Assembly (NCBI RefSeq): GCF_002245625.1
Contig: NZ_NOIG01000004.1
Location: forward strand, 372,001 to 436,000
Direction: 5' to 3'
DNA length: 64,000 bases
From: Acidovorax kalamii
GTDB lineage: Bacteria; Pseudomonadota; Gammaproteobacteria; Burkholderiales; Burkholderiaceae_C
The notes below the pieces were generated by a model, which was not told the DNA's origin, did not search any database, and saw only the letters and a program-made list of their open reading frames with translations. Both the position numbers and the translations under genes were made by a program. Shown here one piece after another: positions 40,422-48,632 of the stretch. Positions within the stretch are counted from its first letter, which is position 1; each line of letters opens with the position of its first letter.

Positions 40422-41597
40422 TTACTGCCGGTACACCCCGCCAGACCCCACCACGGCGATGTCCACATAGTTGGAGCCATGGTGGTTCTGCGCGCTGAAC
40501 TGGTAGCCAAAGCCGCCCAGATCCAGATTACCCAGGCCTTCCATGGCCTGGACCAGGCTGGCGCGTGTGACGCTGGGGCCAGCGGCGCGCAGGCCTTCGA
40601 TGAGCACGCGTGCGTCCATGTAGCCGGTGTAGCGGTCGTAGTCCACGGGCTTGTCGTGGCGTTTCATCGATGCCTGGAAGTCGCGCGTGAGCGCAATCGT
40701 GGGCTTGCTGGGCGAGGGGCCCGTGCGTGCCACGGCCAGGCCGCGTGCATCGTCGCCCAGTGCCTTGAGCACGGCGGTGCCTGCGCCCAGCGACAGGGTG
40801 TAGATGGGCACGCCCAGGTGTGCGCGGTTGGCCCGCACATAGGCCACCACCGACGGGCCTGCCGCCACCAGCAGCACGGCCTGGGGCTTCTGCGCTGCCA
40901 GTGCCTTGGCTGCATCGTTGGCGTCGTCGCCCGACGATGCCAGTGCGTGCGACCCGGCCAGGGCCGCGCCCTCGGCCGCGATGGTTTTTTCGACCAGGGG
41001 CAGCAGCAGCTTGCCGAAGTCGTTGTTCTCATAGGCCACGGCGATGCGCGAGGTCTGCACCGCCACGAGGTTGCGCACGATCTTCACCAGCTCGTCGGCA
41101 TAGCTGGCGCGGGTCGTGAACAGATAGGGGTGCTGCTGCGCACGGATGGCGGGGCTGCCTGTGTACACGGAGATCAGTGGCAGCTTGGCCTGCGCCAGGT
41201 AAGGCAGCAGCGTCATGACCTGCGATGTGCCCGACACACCGAACAGGGCCAGCACGCCGTCTTTTTCGCTCAGCTGTTTGGCGTTGTCGAGTGCGCGGCG
41301 CGGGTCGAAGCCATCGTCCAGCGTCACCAGCCGGATCTTGCGGCCGCCGATGCCTCCCCTGGCGTTGGCATCTTCGATGGCAGCGTCCTGCCCCTCGTGG
41401 ATGGGAGACAGAAAGGGCGCCATGCCACCCGACAAGGCCGTGGAGCGGCCAATCAGGATGTCGCTTTTACCCGCAGCGGGCTGCGCCCGGGCGGGCAGGC
41501 TGGCCAAGGCCATGCCCCCTGCCAATGCGAGCATCAGGCTGCGGCGGTGCGCCTGGGTCGGGTGTTGGCCGGTGGGAAAAACAGTGGGGGTTGTCAT
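40422..41597 (-). CDS. ABC-transporter periplasmic substrate-binding protein, Leu/Ile/Val family
   Basis: A 391-residue secreted binding protein. A basic N terminus with a hydrophobic segment (LMLALAGGMALASLPARA) gives a signal peptide cleaved near ARAQPA. The mature part shows DILIGRSTALSGGMAPFLSP, GIGGRKIRLVTLDDGFDPRR and YTGYMDARVLIEGLRAAG, as in type I binding proteins for branched-chain amino acids or aromatic acids. No permease or ATPase gene adjoins it, so it is an orphan subunit. Comamonadaceae carry many of these. The start MTTPTVFP is preferred over an upstream ATG ten codons away. Confidence 0.88.
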   Translation of the reverse strand: MTTPTVFPTGQHPTQAHRRSLMLALAGGMALASLPARAQPAAGKSDILIGRSTALSGGMAPFLSPIHEGQDAAIEDANARGGIGGRKIRLVTLDDGFDPRRALDNAKQLSEKDGVLALFGVSGTSQVMTLLPYLAQAKLPLISVYTGSPAIRAQQHPYLFTTRASYADELVKIVRNLVAVQTSRIAVAYENNDFGKLLLPLVEKTIAAEGAALAGSHALASSGDDANDAAKALAAQKPQAVLLVAAGPSVVAYVRANRAHLGVPIYTLSLGAGTAVLKALGDDARGLAVARTGPSPSKPTIALTRDFQASMKRHDKPVDYDRYTGYMDARVLIEGLRAAGPSVTRASLVQAMEGLGNLDLGGFGYQFSAQNHHGSNYVDIAVVGSGGVYRQ

Positions 41598-41670
41598 CGC
41601 GCAGAGTCTCCTGGTGTGGGTGGCCATGGCCGCGAAGTGGGGCCACGCATCGTAGGAGGGCTGCAGGCTG

Positions 41671-41699
41671 CGCGCCCACCGGGTTTGTACCCGGGCGCG
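41671..41699. other. Strong GC-rich hairpin between divergent genes
   Basis: CGCGCCC-ACC-GGGT-TTGT-ACCC-GGGCGCG can fold into a near-perfect stem. It lies about 75 bases upstream of the binding-protein gene and about 100 upstream of the DUF4124-type gene. There is no T-run, so it is not a usual terminator. Confidence 0.45.
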
Positions 41700-41801
41700 T
41701 CATGTGAGGGACAAGCTCTTGTCTCCCCTGCGTGGCTATACGCGCCGGTCTGTGCCAGGCTGCGCGGTAGCATGTGCCATCCAACCGACGAGGACTGAGT
41801 C

Positions 41802-42284
41802 ATGAATTCGATCCGTTACGCTGCCAGCATCCTGGCGCTGGGCTTTCTGGCCCCGGCCTGGGCCGTCAACAAATGCACGGATGCCAACGGCAAGGTCTCG
41901 TTTCAGGACGCGCCTTGTGTGGGCGAGGGCGAGAAGATCGACGTGCGGCCTGCCATCCAGGGGGCGACCCCGGTCCGGCCTGCACCTTCTGCGGGTAAGG
42001 AGGGGGCGTTCGGCGCATCGTGGCAACGCAAGCAGTACCTGCAGACCCAGGGCATCCCGCAGGCGCGCGCGGCCCTTGCGCGCAACCAGCAAGAATGCAC
42101 GGCACAGCCTGCGGAAGCCACGACCCAGGCGGGCCCTTTGCGACGCAGCACTCTGCCGTCGGGCAATCAGTTTCCGAAGGACCTTGCAGCGGCCGCCGCC
42201 AAGGACAAAGCGGCGTGTGATGCCCGCAGCAATGAGTTGCGTGAGCAGCTGAGGCAGCTGGAAGAGGAGCTCAGCGCCTTGTAG
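41802..42284 (+). CDS. Secreted DUF4124-type protein
   Basis: A 160-residue protein with a signal peptide (SILALGFLAPAWA, cleavage near residue 21). The DUF4124 motif VNKCTDANGKVSFQDAPC follows at residues 22-39. The rest is Ala/Gln-rich and ends in a probable coiled coil, SNELREQLRQLEEELSAL. The cellular role of this domain is not established. Two more cysteines near residues 99 and 140 may form a disulfide. Confidence 0.8.
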   Translation: MNSIRYAASILALGFLAPAWAVNKCTDANGKVSFQDAPCVGEGEKIDVRPAIQGATPVRPAPSAGKEGAFGASWQRKQYLQTQGIPQARAALARNQQECTAQPAEATTQAGPLRRSTLPSGNQFPKDLAAAAAKDKAACDARSNELREQLRQLEEELSAL

Positions 42285-42325
42285 GCCGTCGGCCGGGTGT
42301 GGGCAGAGGCTGTCGGCCTCCGTCC

Positions 42326-43459
42326 TCAGCCTTTCCAGGTGAACGGAAACTTGAACTGCTTAACGAAGCCGTTGGGCACGTAGTCACCCAGCACGCCATA
42401 GTGTTCGGGCCAGAGTTTGGTGCTTTTGACGGCGGTACCAAACAGGTAGTCCAGAAATGCGAAGTGCGCGGCGTAGTTCTTGTCCAGCGCCTCCTGGTCC
42501 TGGCTGTGGTGCCAGTGGTGGAAGTTGGGCGTGACCAGCACGTAGCGCAGCGGCCCGAGGCGCACGCTCACGTTGGCGTGGTTGAACACGGCCTGGAAGC
42601 CCACGATGACGATGTAGGCGTCGATCACTTCCTTGGAAAAGCCCAGCACGTAGATAGGGGCCAGCACCAGGGTACGGGTGATGAGCAGTTCCAGGATGTG
42701 CTGGCGCGATCCGGCCATCCAGTCCATGCTTTTGACGCTGTGGTGCACGGCATGCAGGCGCCATAGCACGGGCACCTCGTGGTAGGCGCGGTGGGTCCAG
42801 TACTGCACCAGGTCGGCCACCAGCACGATGAGGAACAGTGCCACCCAGAAGTTCAGGCCTTGCACCCAGCCGCGAATACCGTCGCTGGCCGCCCAGCCAA
42901 AGAACTTGTGCGCGATGAGGTTGGTGGCCAACAGCACAAAGCCCACCACCATGTGGTTGACGATGAAGTGGTGAAAGTCGGTCTGCCACTCCGCGCGGAA
43001 GATGGGCTGGTCCTTGCGCAGTGCGAACAGCTTCTCGATGAAGATGAAGATCAGCGAGCTGCCCAGCAGGTCGAGGATGAACCAGTCGAGGCCGATGTAG
43101 GGCGTGTTGTCGGGGAAGTTCGGGTCCACCTCCACCTTGTGGCCGCCCAGGAAGGCCGTGAGGGCCACCATGGCAAACGCAAACGTGGCCAGCCAGCGGG
43201 CGCGGTTGAACAGGATGTTGACCAGCGAGATGCCGCCCGCAATGGCCATGGCCACCAGCATGATGTTGCGGATCACCGCCACGTCATAGCTCTTGCGCAG
43301 TTGCGGCGTGGTGAGGTACTCGGGAAAGTGGAAAGCCAGCACGCCCAGAAAGCACAGGATGGCCAGTGTGAGCGCAATCACGCCCGATACCAGCCCCTTG
43401 CCGGTGCGCAATGCGCCGTGGCTTTCGGTGAATTCGTTGAGTTTTTCTAGTTCGATCAT
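42326..43459 (-). CDS. Sterol-desaturase/fatty-acid-hydroxylase-family membrane enzyme
   Basis: A 377-residue di-iron membrane oxygenase. Membrane helices cluster in the first half (about 25-45, 60-85, 90-110, 125-145, 160-180). The histidine boxes are HRAYHE near residue 218, LHAVHHSV near residue 234 and FHHWHHS near residue 313. Bacterial members hydroxylate or desaturate lipids such as fatty acids, hopanoids or carotenoids; the substrate is unknown here. The start is the ATG at MIELEKLNEF, close to an AGGAGG at 43464-43469. It is divergent from the thioesterase gene. Confidence 0.88.
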   Translation of the reverse strand: MIELEKLNEFTESHGALRTGKGLVSGVIALTLAILCFLGVLAFHFPEYLTTPQLRKSYDVAVIRNIMLVAMAIAGGISLVNILFNRARWLATFAFAMVALTAFLGGHKVEVDPNFPDNTPYIGLDWFILDLLGSSLIFIFIEKLFALRKDQPIFRAEWQTDFHHFIVNHMVVGFVLLATNLIAHKFFGWAASDGIRGWVQGLNFWVALFLIVLVADLVQYWTHRAYHEVPVLWRLHAVHHSVKSMDWMAGSRQHILELLITRTLVLAPIYVLGFSKEVIDAYIVIVGFQAVFNHANVSVRLGPLRYVLVTPNFHHWHHSQDQEALDKNYAAHFAFLDYLFGTAVKSTKLWPEHYGVLGDYVPNGFVKQFKFPFTWKG

Positions 43460-43577
43460 CGGTTCCTCCTTGCACCCGGTCGGCAGGTGCTGCGCGAGTG
43501 TAGCGAAGCCGCCACCTGCAGTGCCTATGGCTCCATTTGCGCGCGACGCAGCGCGCGCGGCTTCCTAAAATCGCTGC

Positions 43578-44066
43578 ATGAACATCCCTTCACACCAACT
43601 GAGCATGACCGTGCTCATGTCGCCCGACATGGCCAACTTTTCGGGCAACGTGCACGGCGGCGCCATTCTCAAGCTGCTGGATCAGGTGGCCTACTCGTGC
43701 GCCAGCCGCTATTCGGGCTGCTACACCGTGACGCTGAGCGTGGACCAGGTGATGTTCCTGCAGCCCATCCATGTGGGCGAGCTGGTGACCTTTCTGGCCA
43801 GCGTGAACTACACGGGCAGTTCGTCGATGGAAGTGGGCATCAAGGTGGTGGCCGAAGAAATCCGTTCGCAGGTGGTGCGGCATGTGAACAGCTGCTTCTT
43901 CACCATGGTGGCTGTGGACGAGTCGCGCAAGCCCGTGCAGGTGCCGCCGCTGTCGCCCTCCACCCCCGACGAACGCCGCCGCTGGGATGCGGCCCTGCTG
44001 CGCAAATCCTTGCGCAAGGAGCTTGCGGAGCGGTTCCGGCAGGTGCGCGAGACGGCCGGTGGGTAG
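43578..44066 (+). CDS. Acyl-CoA thioesterase, YciA-type hotdog protein
   Basis: A 162-residue cytoplasmic hotdog-fold enzyme that cleaves acyl-CoA to the free acid and CoA. NFSGNVHGGAILKLLDQVAY (residues about 20-39) contains the helix and the catalytic-site Asp characteristic of the YciA/acyl-CoA hydrolase group, with GCYTVTLSVDQVMFLQPIHV after it. The C-terminal basic helix is extra to the core. It is divergent from the sterol-desaturase-like gene. Confidence 0.9.
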   Translation: MNIPSHQLSMTVLMSPDMANFSGNVHGGAILKLLDQVAYSCASRYSGCYTVTLSVDQVMFLQPIHVGELVTFLASVNYTGSSSMEVGIKVVAEEIRSQVVRHVNSCFFTMVAVDESRKPVQVPPLSPSTPDERRRWDAALLRKSLRKELAERFRQVRETAGG

Positions 44067-44084
44067 AGAAAATAGCAGTGAGAT

Positions 44085-44117
44085 AAAAAAGGGCCCCTGC
44101 ATGACAGGGGCCCTTGT
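44085..44117. terminator. Rho-independent terminator between convergent genes
   Basis: AAAAAAGGGCCCCTGC - ATGA - CAGGGGCCCTTGTT. On the minus strand it ends in TTTTTT, so it serves mainly the cellulase gene; the plus-strand T-run is weak. Confidence 0.85.
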
Positions 44118-44135
44118 TCATGGGGTGATGGTTGG

Positions 44136-45566
44136 TCAGCGGGCGGCGCAGAAGCCGAATTCTGCCGAGGCCCCGGGGGCAAGCGTCTGATTCCAGCTCA
44201 CGCCCGACGCGCTGAGGTTGCCACCCACCTGGGACCAGGTAGCGTTCCACAGGTTGTTGATGGTGCCGCTCACCGGGACGCTGATGGCCCAGTTGCCGGT
44301 GGCATTGCCCATGTTGATGACCTGGACCTGCTGGCAGTAGCCCGAGCCCCAGTCGCTGTTCACCGTCTGCACCACCGAGAAATTGGCAACCGGCGTGGGG
44401 GTTGGAGTGGGAGTCGGGGTGGGCGTTGGCGTGGGGGCAGGTGTTGTGGTGCCATCGCCCCAGAGGCGCTGCAGCAGTTGGACCTTGTCTGTGCGCACGG
44501 TGGTCCAGTCGTCGTCCAGGATGCCGCCGGTGTCGCCGCTGTTGGGGTTCCACGACCAGTAGAAACCGCTGCGCATGCCCTTGGTGACCATGTAGTCCAC
44601 CAGCGCGTTCTGCCATTGCACGTCGCGCGCATCACCCCGGCCGTACTTGCCGCCGAACTCGCCCAGCATCACCGCATAGCCAGCCTGCACAAACTGGCCG
44701 AAATGCTGCTCCCAGATGGCGGGCATGTTGCTGGGGAAGTCGGAGGCGTTGAAGTACGACTGCACATACACGTCCGGCCCGTAGGTGTGTGGTGCCAGCA
44801 GCAGGCGGTTGGCCGGGATGTTCAGGGGGGTGCATGCCAGGGGCTCCAGGTTGCCGCCCCAGAAATGCGCGCTGCTGCTGGAGCAGCTGGGGTTCTCGCC
44901 AATGCCTTCGACGGCGATCAGCCATTGCGGCGCGAGTTGCAGAACCGCTGCGGCCGCACGCTCCGCGGCGCGGTTCCAGTCGGTGGCGTTGTTGCCCGTG
45001 CCCCAGGTGGCCGCGCCATGGGGTTCGTTTTTGATGTCGATGCCGATGACGCCAGGCACGCCCGCATAGCGCTGAGCCACAAAGCGCAGGTCACTGATCC
45101 ACTGCTGTTCGCTGTAGCTGGGGGTGTACCAAAGCTCGCTGATGGTCTGGCAATCCGGAGTGTGGTGGTCCAGCAGTACATACATGCCGCGCGCGCTCAG
45201 CTCGTTGACTACCTTGTCCATGACCTGGATGGCCGAGAGGCCTTGCAGATCGGTGTTGCGGCCGTAGTCGATGCTGCTTGGTGGGGCCGATCCGTGCAGG
45301 GTGGCGGGGCAAAACGGCAGGCGCACGGCGTTGAAGCCCTGGGCCTGCATCTGCGTGATCATGTCCTTCCAGTTGCGGGCCCAGAGGCCATGCACCACAT
45401 GCGTGTTGGTTTCAAACCCAAACCAGTTCACGCCGCGCAGCTGAATGGCTTGGCCCGCATCGTTGACGACCTTGCCCGCCTGGATGCCGTAGCTCCAGGC
45501 CGCGTTACTGCCAAGGAGCAGGCAGCCGGCAAGGGCCAAGCTCTGGCATAGGTGGGTGAGCTTCAT
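44136..45566 (-). CDS. Secreted GH5 cellulase with C-terminal CBM2 domain
   Basis: An endo-beta-1,4-glucanase candidate of 476 residues. The signal peptide ends near AAWSYG. The GH5 barrel covers about 27-355, with RGVNWFGFET, general acid in GIDIKNEPHG and nucleophile in VMLGEFGGKYG. A Thr-Pro linker (PTPTPTPTPTPT) leads to a CBM2-type cellulose-binding domain of about 80 residues (NLWNATWSQVGGNLSASGVS, cysteines near each end). The linker DNA is a run of short tandem repeats that could vary in length. The start is the ATG at MKLTHLCQSL. An isolated cellulase gene is notable in a mostly non-saccharolytic family. Confidence 0.92.
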   Translation of the reverse strand: MKLTHLCQSLALAGCLLLGSNAAWSYGIQAGKVVNDAGQAIQLRGVNWFGFETNTHVVHGLWARNWKDMITQMQAQGFNAVRLPFCPATLHGSAPPSSIDYGRNTDLQGLSAIQVMDKVVNELSARGMYVLLDHHTPDCQTISELWYTPSYSEQQWISDLRFVAQRYAGVPGVIGIDIKNEPHGAATWGTGNNATDWNRAAERAAAAVLQLAPQWLIAVEGIGENPSCSSSSAHFWGGNLEPLACTPLNIPANRLLLAPHTYGPDVYVQSYFNASDFPSNMPAIWEQHFGQFVQAGYAVMLGEFGGKYGRGDARDVQWQNALVDYMVTKGMRSGFYWSWNPNSGDTGGILDDDWTTVRTDKVQLLQRLWGDGTTTPAPTPTPTPTPTPTPTPVANFSVVQTVNSDWGSGYCQQVQVINMGNATGNWAISVPVSGTINNLWNATWSQVGGNLSASGVSWNQTLAPGASAEFGFCAAR

Positions 45567-45752
45567 GAAATCCTCTCTTCCTGAATGGGCCGCGCACGCG
45601 GTGTGGGGCCAAGGGGGCATCTCGTGGACACCGATGTTTTCAGGAATGATAGGTGGCGCCTGCAGCGAAACTGCAGTGGTTTGCCTCCTGCTTGTAAGCG
45701 CATGTGAGCGACGGGCCACCGCGTGGCATCGCGTGGCCTGGTGATCGGGGCA

Positions 45753-46457
45753 TCAAGCCCCTGCGCGGCTGCGCCCAGCCAGCGACACCGCCTGCAGTGA
45801 CAGGCCATCGATCTCGTTGGTGATGCCGGACAGCACATTCGCCACCACGGCAAACTCGCGGCCGTGCTGGCCTGCGCGGGCGGCCATCACCTGGGCGTTG
45901 AAGCTGACCACCTTGGCCTCGCGGGCCACGGTCTGGATCGAGGCCACGATGCCCGCCAGCTCTTTCATCAAGGTTTCGGACTGGGCCTTGCTCACCTGGT
46001 CAAACGCCGTGGTGGCGGTGTTGAGGGCGTCGAGCACGCCATCGGTGGTTTCCACGAGGCGGGCCAGTGCGTCTTCCACGCGCGGGCTTTGGCGCTCGGC
46101 CAGGTCCAGGGCCGTGCCCACCTGCTGTGCAAACGCATCGATGGTGGCACCCACGCCCTGGGGGCCATGGTAGGCCTTGCGGATGATCTCTGCGCTGGTG
46201 GCATCAAGGTGGTGCGGCGTGTCCAACAGCTGCGCCTGGCTGTCGGTGAACAGGGTGAGCGAGCTGCGGGCAGCTTTCAGGTGCAGGTCACTGCCGCGTG
46301 CGGCCAGAACGGTTTGCAGCACCATGCGCTGCGACAGCATGCGCTGACGCGCCGCGATGTTGACGAGTGACATGCCCGCGTCGCGCGAGGGAGCCTGTGT
46401 GGAAGACGACAGCGTAGGCATGCTGGAGGTGCGTGCGGAGAGGGGAAAGGCTGCCAT
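45753..46457 (-). CDS. Soluble protein with PilJ-N-type domain and truncated MCP tip
   Basis: A 234-residue protein without signal peptide or membrane helix. Residues about 28-110 hold a PilJ/NarX-type N-terminal domain with SLVNIAARQRMLSQRM at about 30-45. Residues about 175-225 resemble the signalling tip of chemoreceptors (VVSFNAQVMAARAGQHGREF, then AVVANVLSGITNEIDGLS). The conserved tip is present, but the long coiled-coil arms are not. It is the last gene of the nitrate region, 253 bases after cobA. It may be a cytoplasmic nitrate/nitrite sensor, which is inference from motif and context. Confidence 0.75.
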   Translation of the reverse strand: MAAFPLSARTSSMPTLSSSTQAPSRDAGMSLVNIAARQRMLSQRMVLQTVLAARGSDLHLKAARSSLTLFTDSQAQLLDTPHHLDATSAEIIRKAYHGPQGVGATIDAFAQQVGTALDLAERQSPRVEDALARLVETTDGVLDALNTATTAFDQVSKAQSETLMKELAGIVASIQTVAREAKVVSFNAQVMAARAGQHGREFAVVANVLSGITNEIDGLSLQAVSLAGRSRAGA

Positions 46458-46710
46458 GGTGTTCCTTGTGCGGGTTGCATTCAGATACGTTTTTTCAAGC
46501 AATACCCGGGCCAAGATGTGCGGTTGGGATGACCCAATGCGGTGCTGTCAATGTGGCTCTGTGTGGGGGGCGTGATGTCTGTGCAAACATGCATGCGCGA
46601 TGTGCCTGGGTGTGCATCGGCGCGCGCTGCATCGCGATGGCGCGCGACCCGGCACCGCCCTGCGCAGAACGCAGGCGGGCCGATGGAAAGATGAGGATGG
46701 CGGTGCCTGC

Positions 46711-47544
46711 TCAGCCCGCGCGCAGGGCCTGCAACGGCAATGCGCTGGCGTCTTGCACAGCCAATGCAACGCCCCGCACCACATCGCCCACCACGATCAC
46801 CGAAGGGCTGGCCAGCCCCTCGCGCGTGATGGTGGCGTGCAACGTGCCCAGGGTGGTGACGGCGTGCCGCTGGTGCGGCAGGCTGGCGTGCTGGATGATG
46901 GCAACCGGTGTGTCTGCAGGCAGACCGGTGAGCAGTTCCTGCTCGATGGTGGCGGCCCCACTCACGCCCATGTAGATCACCAGCGTGAGCTTGGCGTCGC
47001 GGGCCGTGGCGGCCAGCTGGCGCCAGTCGGTGCCCGCGTCGCCGGGCTTGGCGTGGCCGGTGACAAACACCACGCCGTGGGCATGTTCACGGTGCGTGAG
47101 CGGCGCGCCCAGCGAGGTCAGGCCCGCGAGCCCTGCGGTGATGCCGTTGATGACGGTGACCTGCACGCCAGCGGCACGCAGGTGCTCCACCTCTTCGCCA
47201 CCCCGGCCGAAGATGAAGGGGTCGCCGCCCTTGAGCCGCACCACGTTTTCGCCTTCGTTCACGGCCATCAGCATCAGCTTTTCGATAAAGGCCTGGGGCG
47301 TGCTCTTGCAGCCGCCGCGCTTGCCCACGTAGACGATGCGCGCCGTGGGCGATGCGTGTTCCACGATGGCATCGCTCACCAGATCATCCACCAGCAGCAC
47401 CGTGGCGGCCTGGATGGCTTTGAGAGCCTTGATCGTCAGCAGCTCCGGGTCGCCCGGGCCTGCGCCCACCAGCGTGCAGCTGCCGCCGGTGCCCAGGTGC
47501 GGTTGGGCCGTGGGCGGTGTGGTGGAAGGCGTGGGGCGGCTCAT
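46711..47544 (-). CDS. cobA: Uroporphyrinogen-III C-methyltransferase
   Basis: Methylates uroporphyrinogen III twice with SAM to precorrin-2, the branch to siroheme, which NirB needs. The 277-residue protein shows the family's VGAGPGDPELLTIKALKAIQ (residues about 26-45), VRLKGGDPFIFGRGGEEVEH and HARPG-like segments (VVFVTGHAKPGD). It is the short SUMT form, without the CysG oxidase/ferrochelatase domain. Its ATG overlaps the stop of ybiB (ATGA), so the two are coupled. Confidence 0.94.
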   Translation of the reverse strand: MSRPTPSTTPPTAQPHLGTGGSCTLVGAGPGDPELLTIKALKAIQAATVLLVDDLVSDAIVEHASPTARIVYVGKRGGCKSTPQAFIEKLMLMAVNEGENVVRLKGGDPFIFGRGGEEVEHLRAAGVQVTVINGITAGLAGLTSLGAPLTHREHAHGVVFVTGHAKPGDAGTDWRQLAATARDAKLTLVIYMGVSGAATIEQELLTGLPADTPVAIIQHASLPHQRHAVTTLGTLHATITREGLASPSVIVVGDVVRGVALAVQDASALPLQALRAG

Positions 47545-48464
47545 GGGGATGTCTCCGAAGCAGTTTGATCAGCCAGCTGCAAGATATGTTCCACCTGCCG
47601 CTCGATGGCGGGGGGAATCGGCAACTCGCCCGCCAGAACGCGGCGCGTGTAGGTGGCCGTGGTGGCCACGTCGATCTCGGCGGGCAGGCCGGGCACCTCG
47701 CTGGCGGTGCCGGGTTGCTGTGCATCCAGCACTTGGTGCACGCCGCGCACAAAACCGTCGTAGCGGGGTGTGCGGCGCGGGTCGGTGGCCACCTCGCCCT
47801 CCAGCCCTCGCGAGAGCAGGGCGCTCATGCCCAGCGTGCGGAAGGTGGTTTGCAGCATTTCAAAATACTCGGGGTGTGTGTAGGCCGTGACAACCACCGA
47901 GGCGCCCGCGCAGGGGCTCATCAGCTTGACCACGCTGTGCCCCGGGTTGCGCAGGCCCACCACCTCGCGCACGGCCAGCAGGCGCGCCAGGCCCGCGTGC
48001 AGGTGCTGGGTGTGGATATGGCGCACGGTGCCGTTCGCTATCTTTTCAGGAGCTTTAAGCGCAGGCACATCCAGCGCCAGCAGCACATCCGAAGCCAGAA
48101 CCCGCCGCGCCTCGGTGCGCATGCCATGCAGCAGCACGGGCAGGCCTTCGCGCGCCAGCAGCAGCGCCAGCAGCGGGGTCAGCACCGGCAACTTGCGCGC
48201 GCCGTTGTAGCTGGGGAGCACGATGAGCGGGCGGTCGGTGGCAGGCAGCGGTGCCAGGCGGCTGTGCGTGGCGTCCAGAAAACCGCACATCTCCTCGGAC
48301 GTCTCGCCCTTGATGCGCATGGCCAGGCAGAAGGCGCCGATCTCCAGGTCACTCACCTGCCCGTCCAGCACCTGGCCGAACAGGTCGGTGGCCTGCTCGC
48401 GCGACAGCGGCTTGGCGCCGCGCGCGCCGCGCCCAATCTCTTTGATGTACTGACTGATGCCCAT
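47541..48464 (-). CDS. ybiB: YbiB, anthranilate-phosphoribosyltransferase-like DNA-binding protein
   Basis: A 307-residue protein of the glycosyltransferase family 3 / TrpD2 group. It has an N-terminal helical domain (ISQYIKEIGRGARGAKPLSR, QVSDLEIGAFCLAMRIKGET) and the larger domain with NPGHSVVKLMSPCAGASVVV. E. coli YbiB has the TrpD fold but binds nucleic acid rather than making phosphoribosyl anthranilate. The residues LKAPEKIANG are encoded by a fragment of the dispersed repeat. It lies between nasA and cobA, overlapping cobA by four bases, so it may be co-expressed with nitrate assimilation for reasons that are not clear. Confidence 0.88.
   Translation of the reverse strand: MGISQYIKEIGRGARGAKPLSREQATDLFGQVLDGQVSDLEIGAFCLAMRIKGETSEEMCGFLDATHSRLAPLPATDRPLIVLPSYNGARKLPVLTPLLALLLAREGLPVLLHGMRTEARRVLASDVLLALDVPALKAPEKIANGTVRHIHTQHLHAGLARLLAVREVVGLRNPGHSVVKLMSPCAGASVVVTAYTHPEYFEMLQTTFRTLGMSALLSRGLEGEVATDPRRTPRYDGFVRGVHQVLDAQQPGTASEVPGLPAEIDVATTATYTRRVLAGELPIPPAIERQVEHILQLADQTASETSP
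48034..48066. repeat. Short dispersed-repeat fragment within ybiB, copy 9
   Basis: TTCGCTATCTTTTCAGGAGC, then TTTAAGCGCAGG: only one end of the dispersed repeat, lying in frame in ybiB. This is the weakest of the coding copies and could be chance. Confidence 0.4.
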
Positions 48465-48632
48465 GGTTCTTGGTGGCGGGACTTGTGAAACAGGGCTTCA
48501 GCGTCGTTGTTTCGGCTTGCCGTACAGGAGTACTGTCTGTGCCGAAAGCGCCTGGCTGCAGCCCTGTTGCACAAGTCCTGGTGGGGTTTGTTGGTTTGAA
48601 GGCTATTTTCTCGCAACCCAGAGAACTTTTGG

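Noticed and set aside
41671..41699. A GC-rich hairpin as a riboswitch or terminator
   Set aside because: It has no T-run and no recognisable riboswitch core. It is kept only as an unexplained hairpin.
44390..44450. Repeated GT-rich units considered as a CRISPR-like array
   Set aside because: The units are only a few bases long and encode the Thr-Pro linker of a cellulase; there are no spacers.
46458..46710. The gap between cobA and the soluble PilJ-N/MCP-tip gene as a hidden gene or structured RNA
   Set aside because: It contains short GC palindromes but no family-like frame and no clear terminator, so nothing could be supported.
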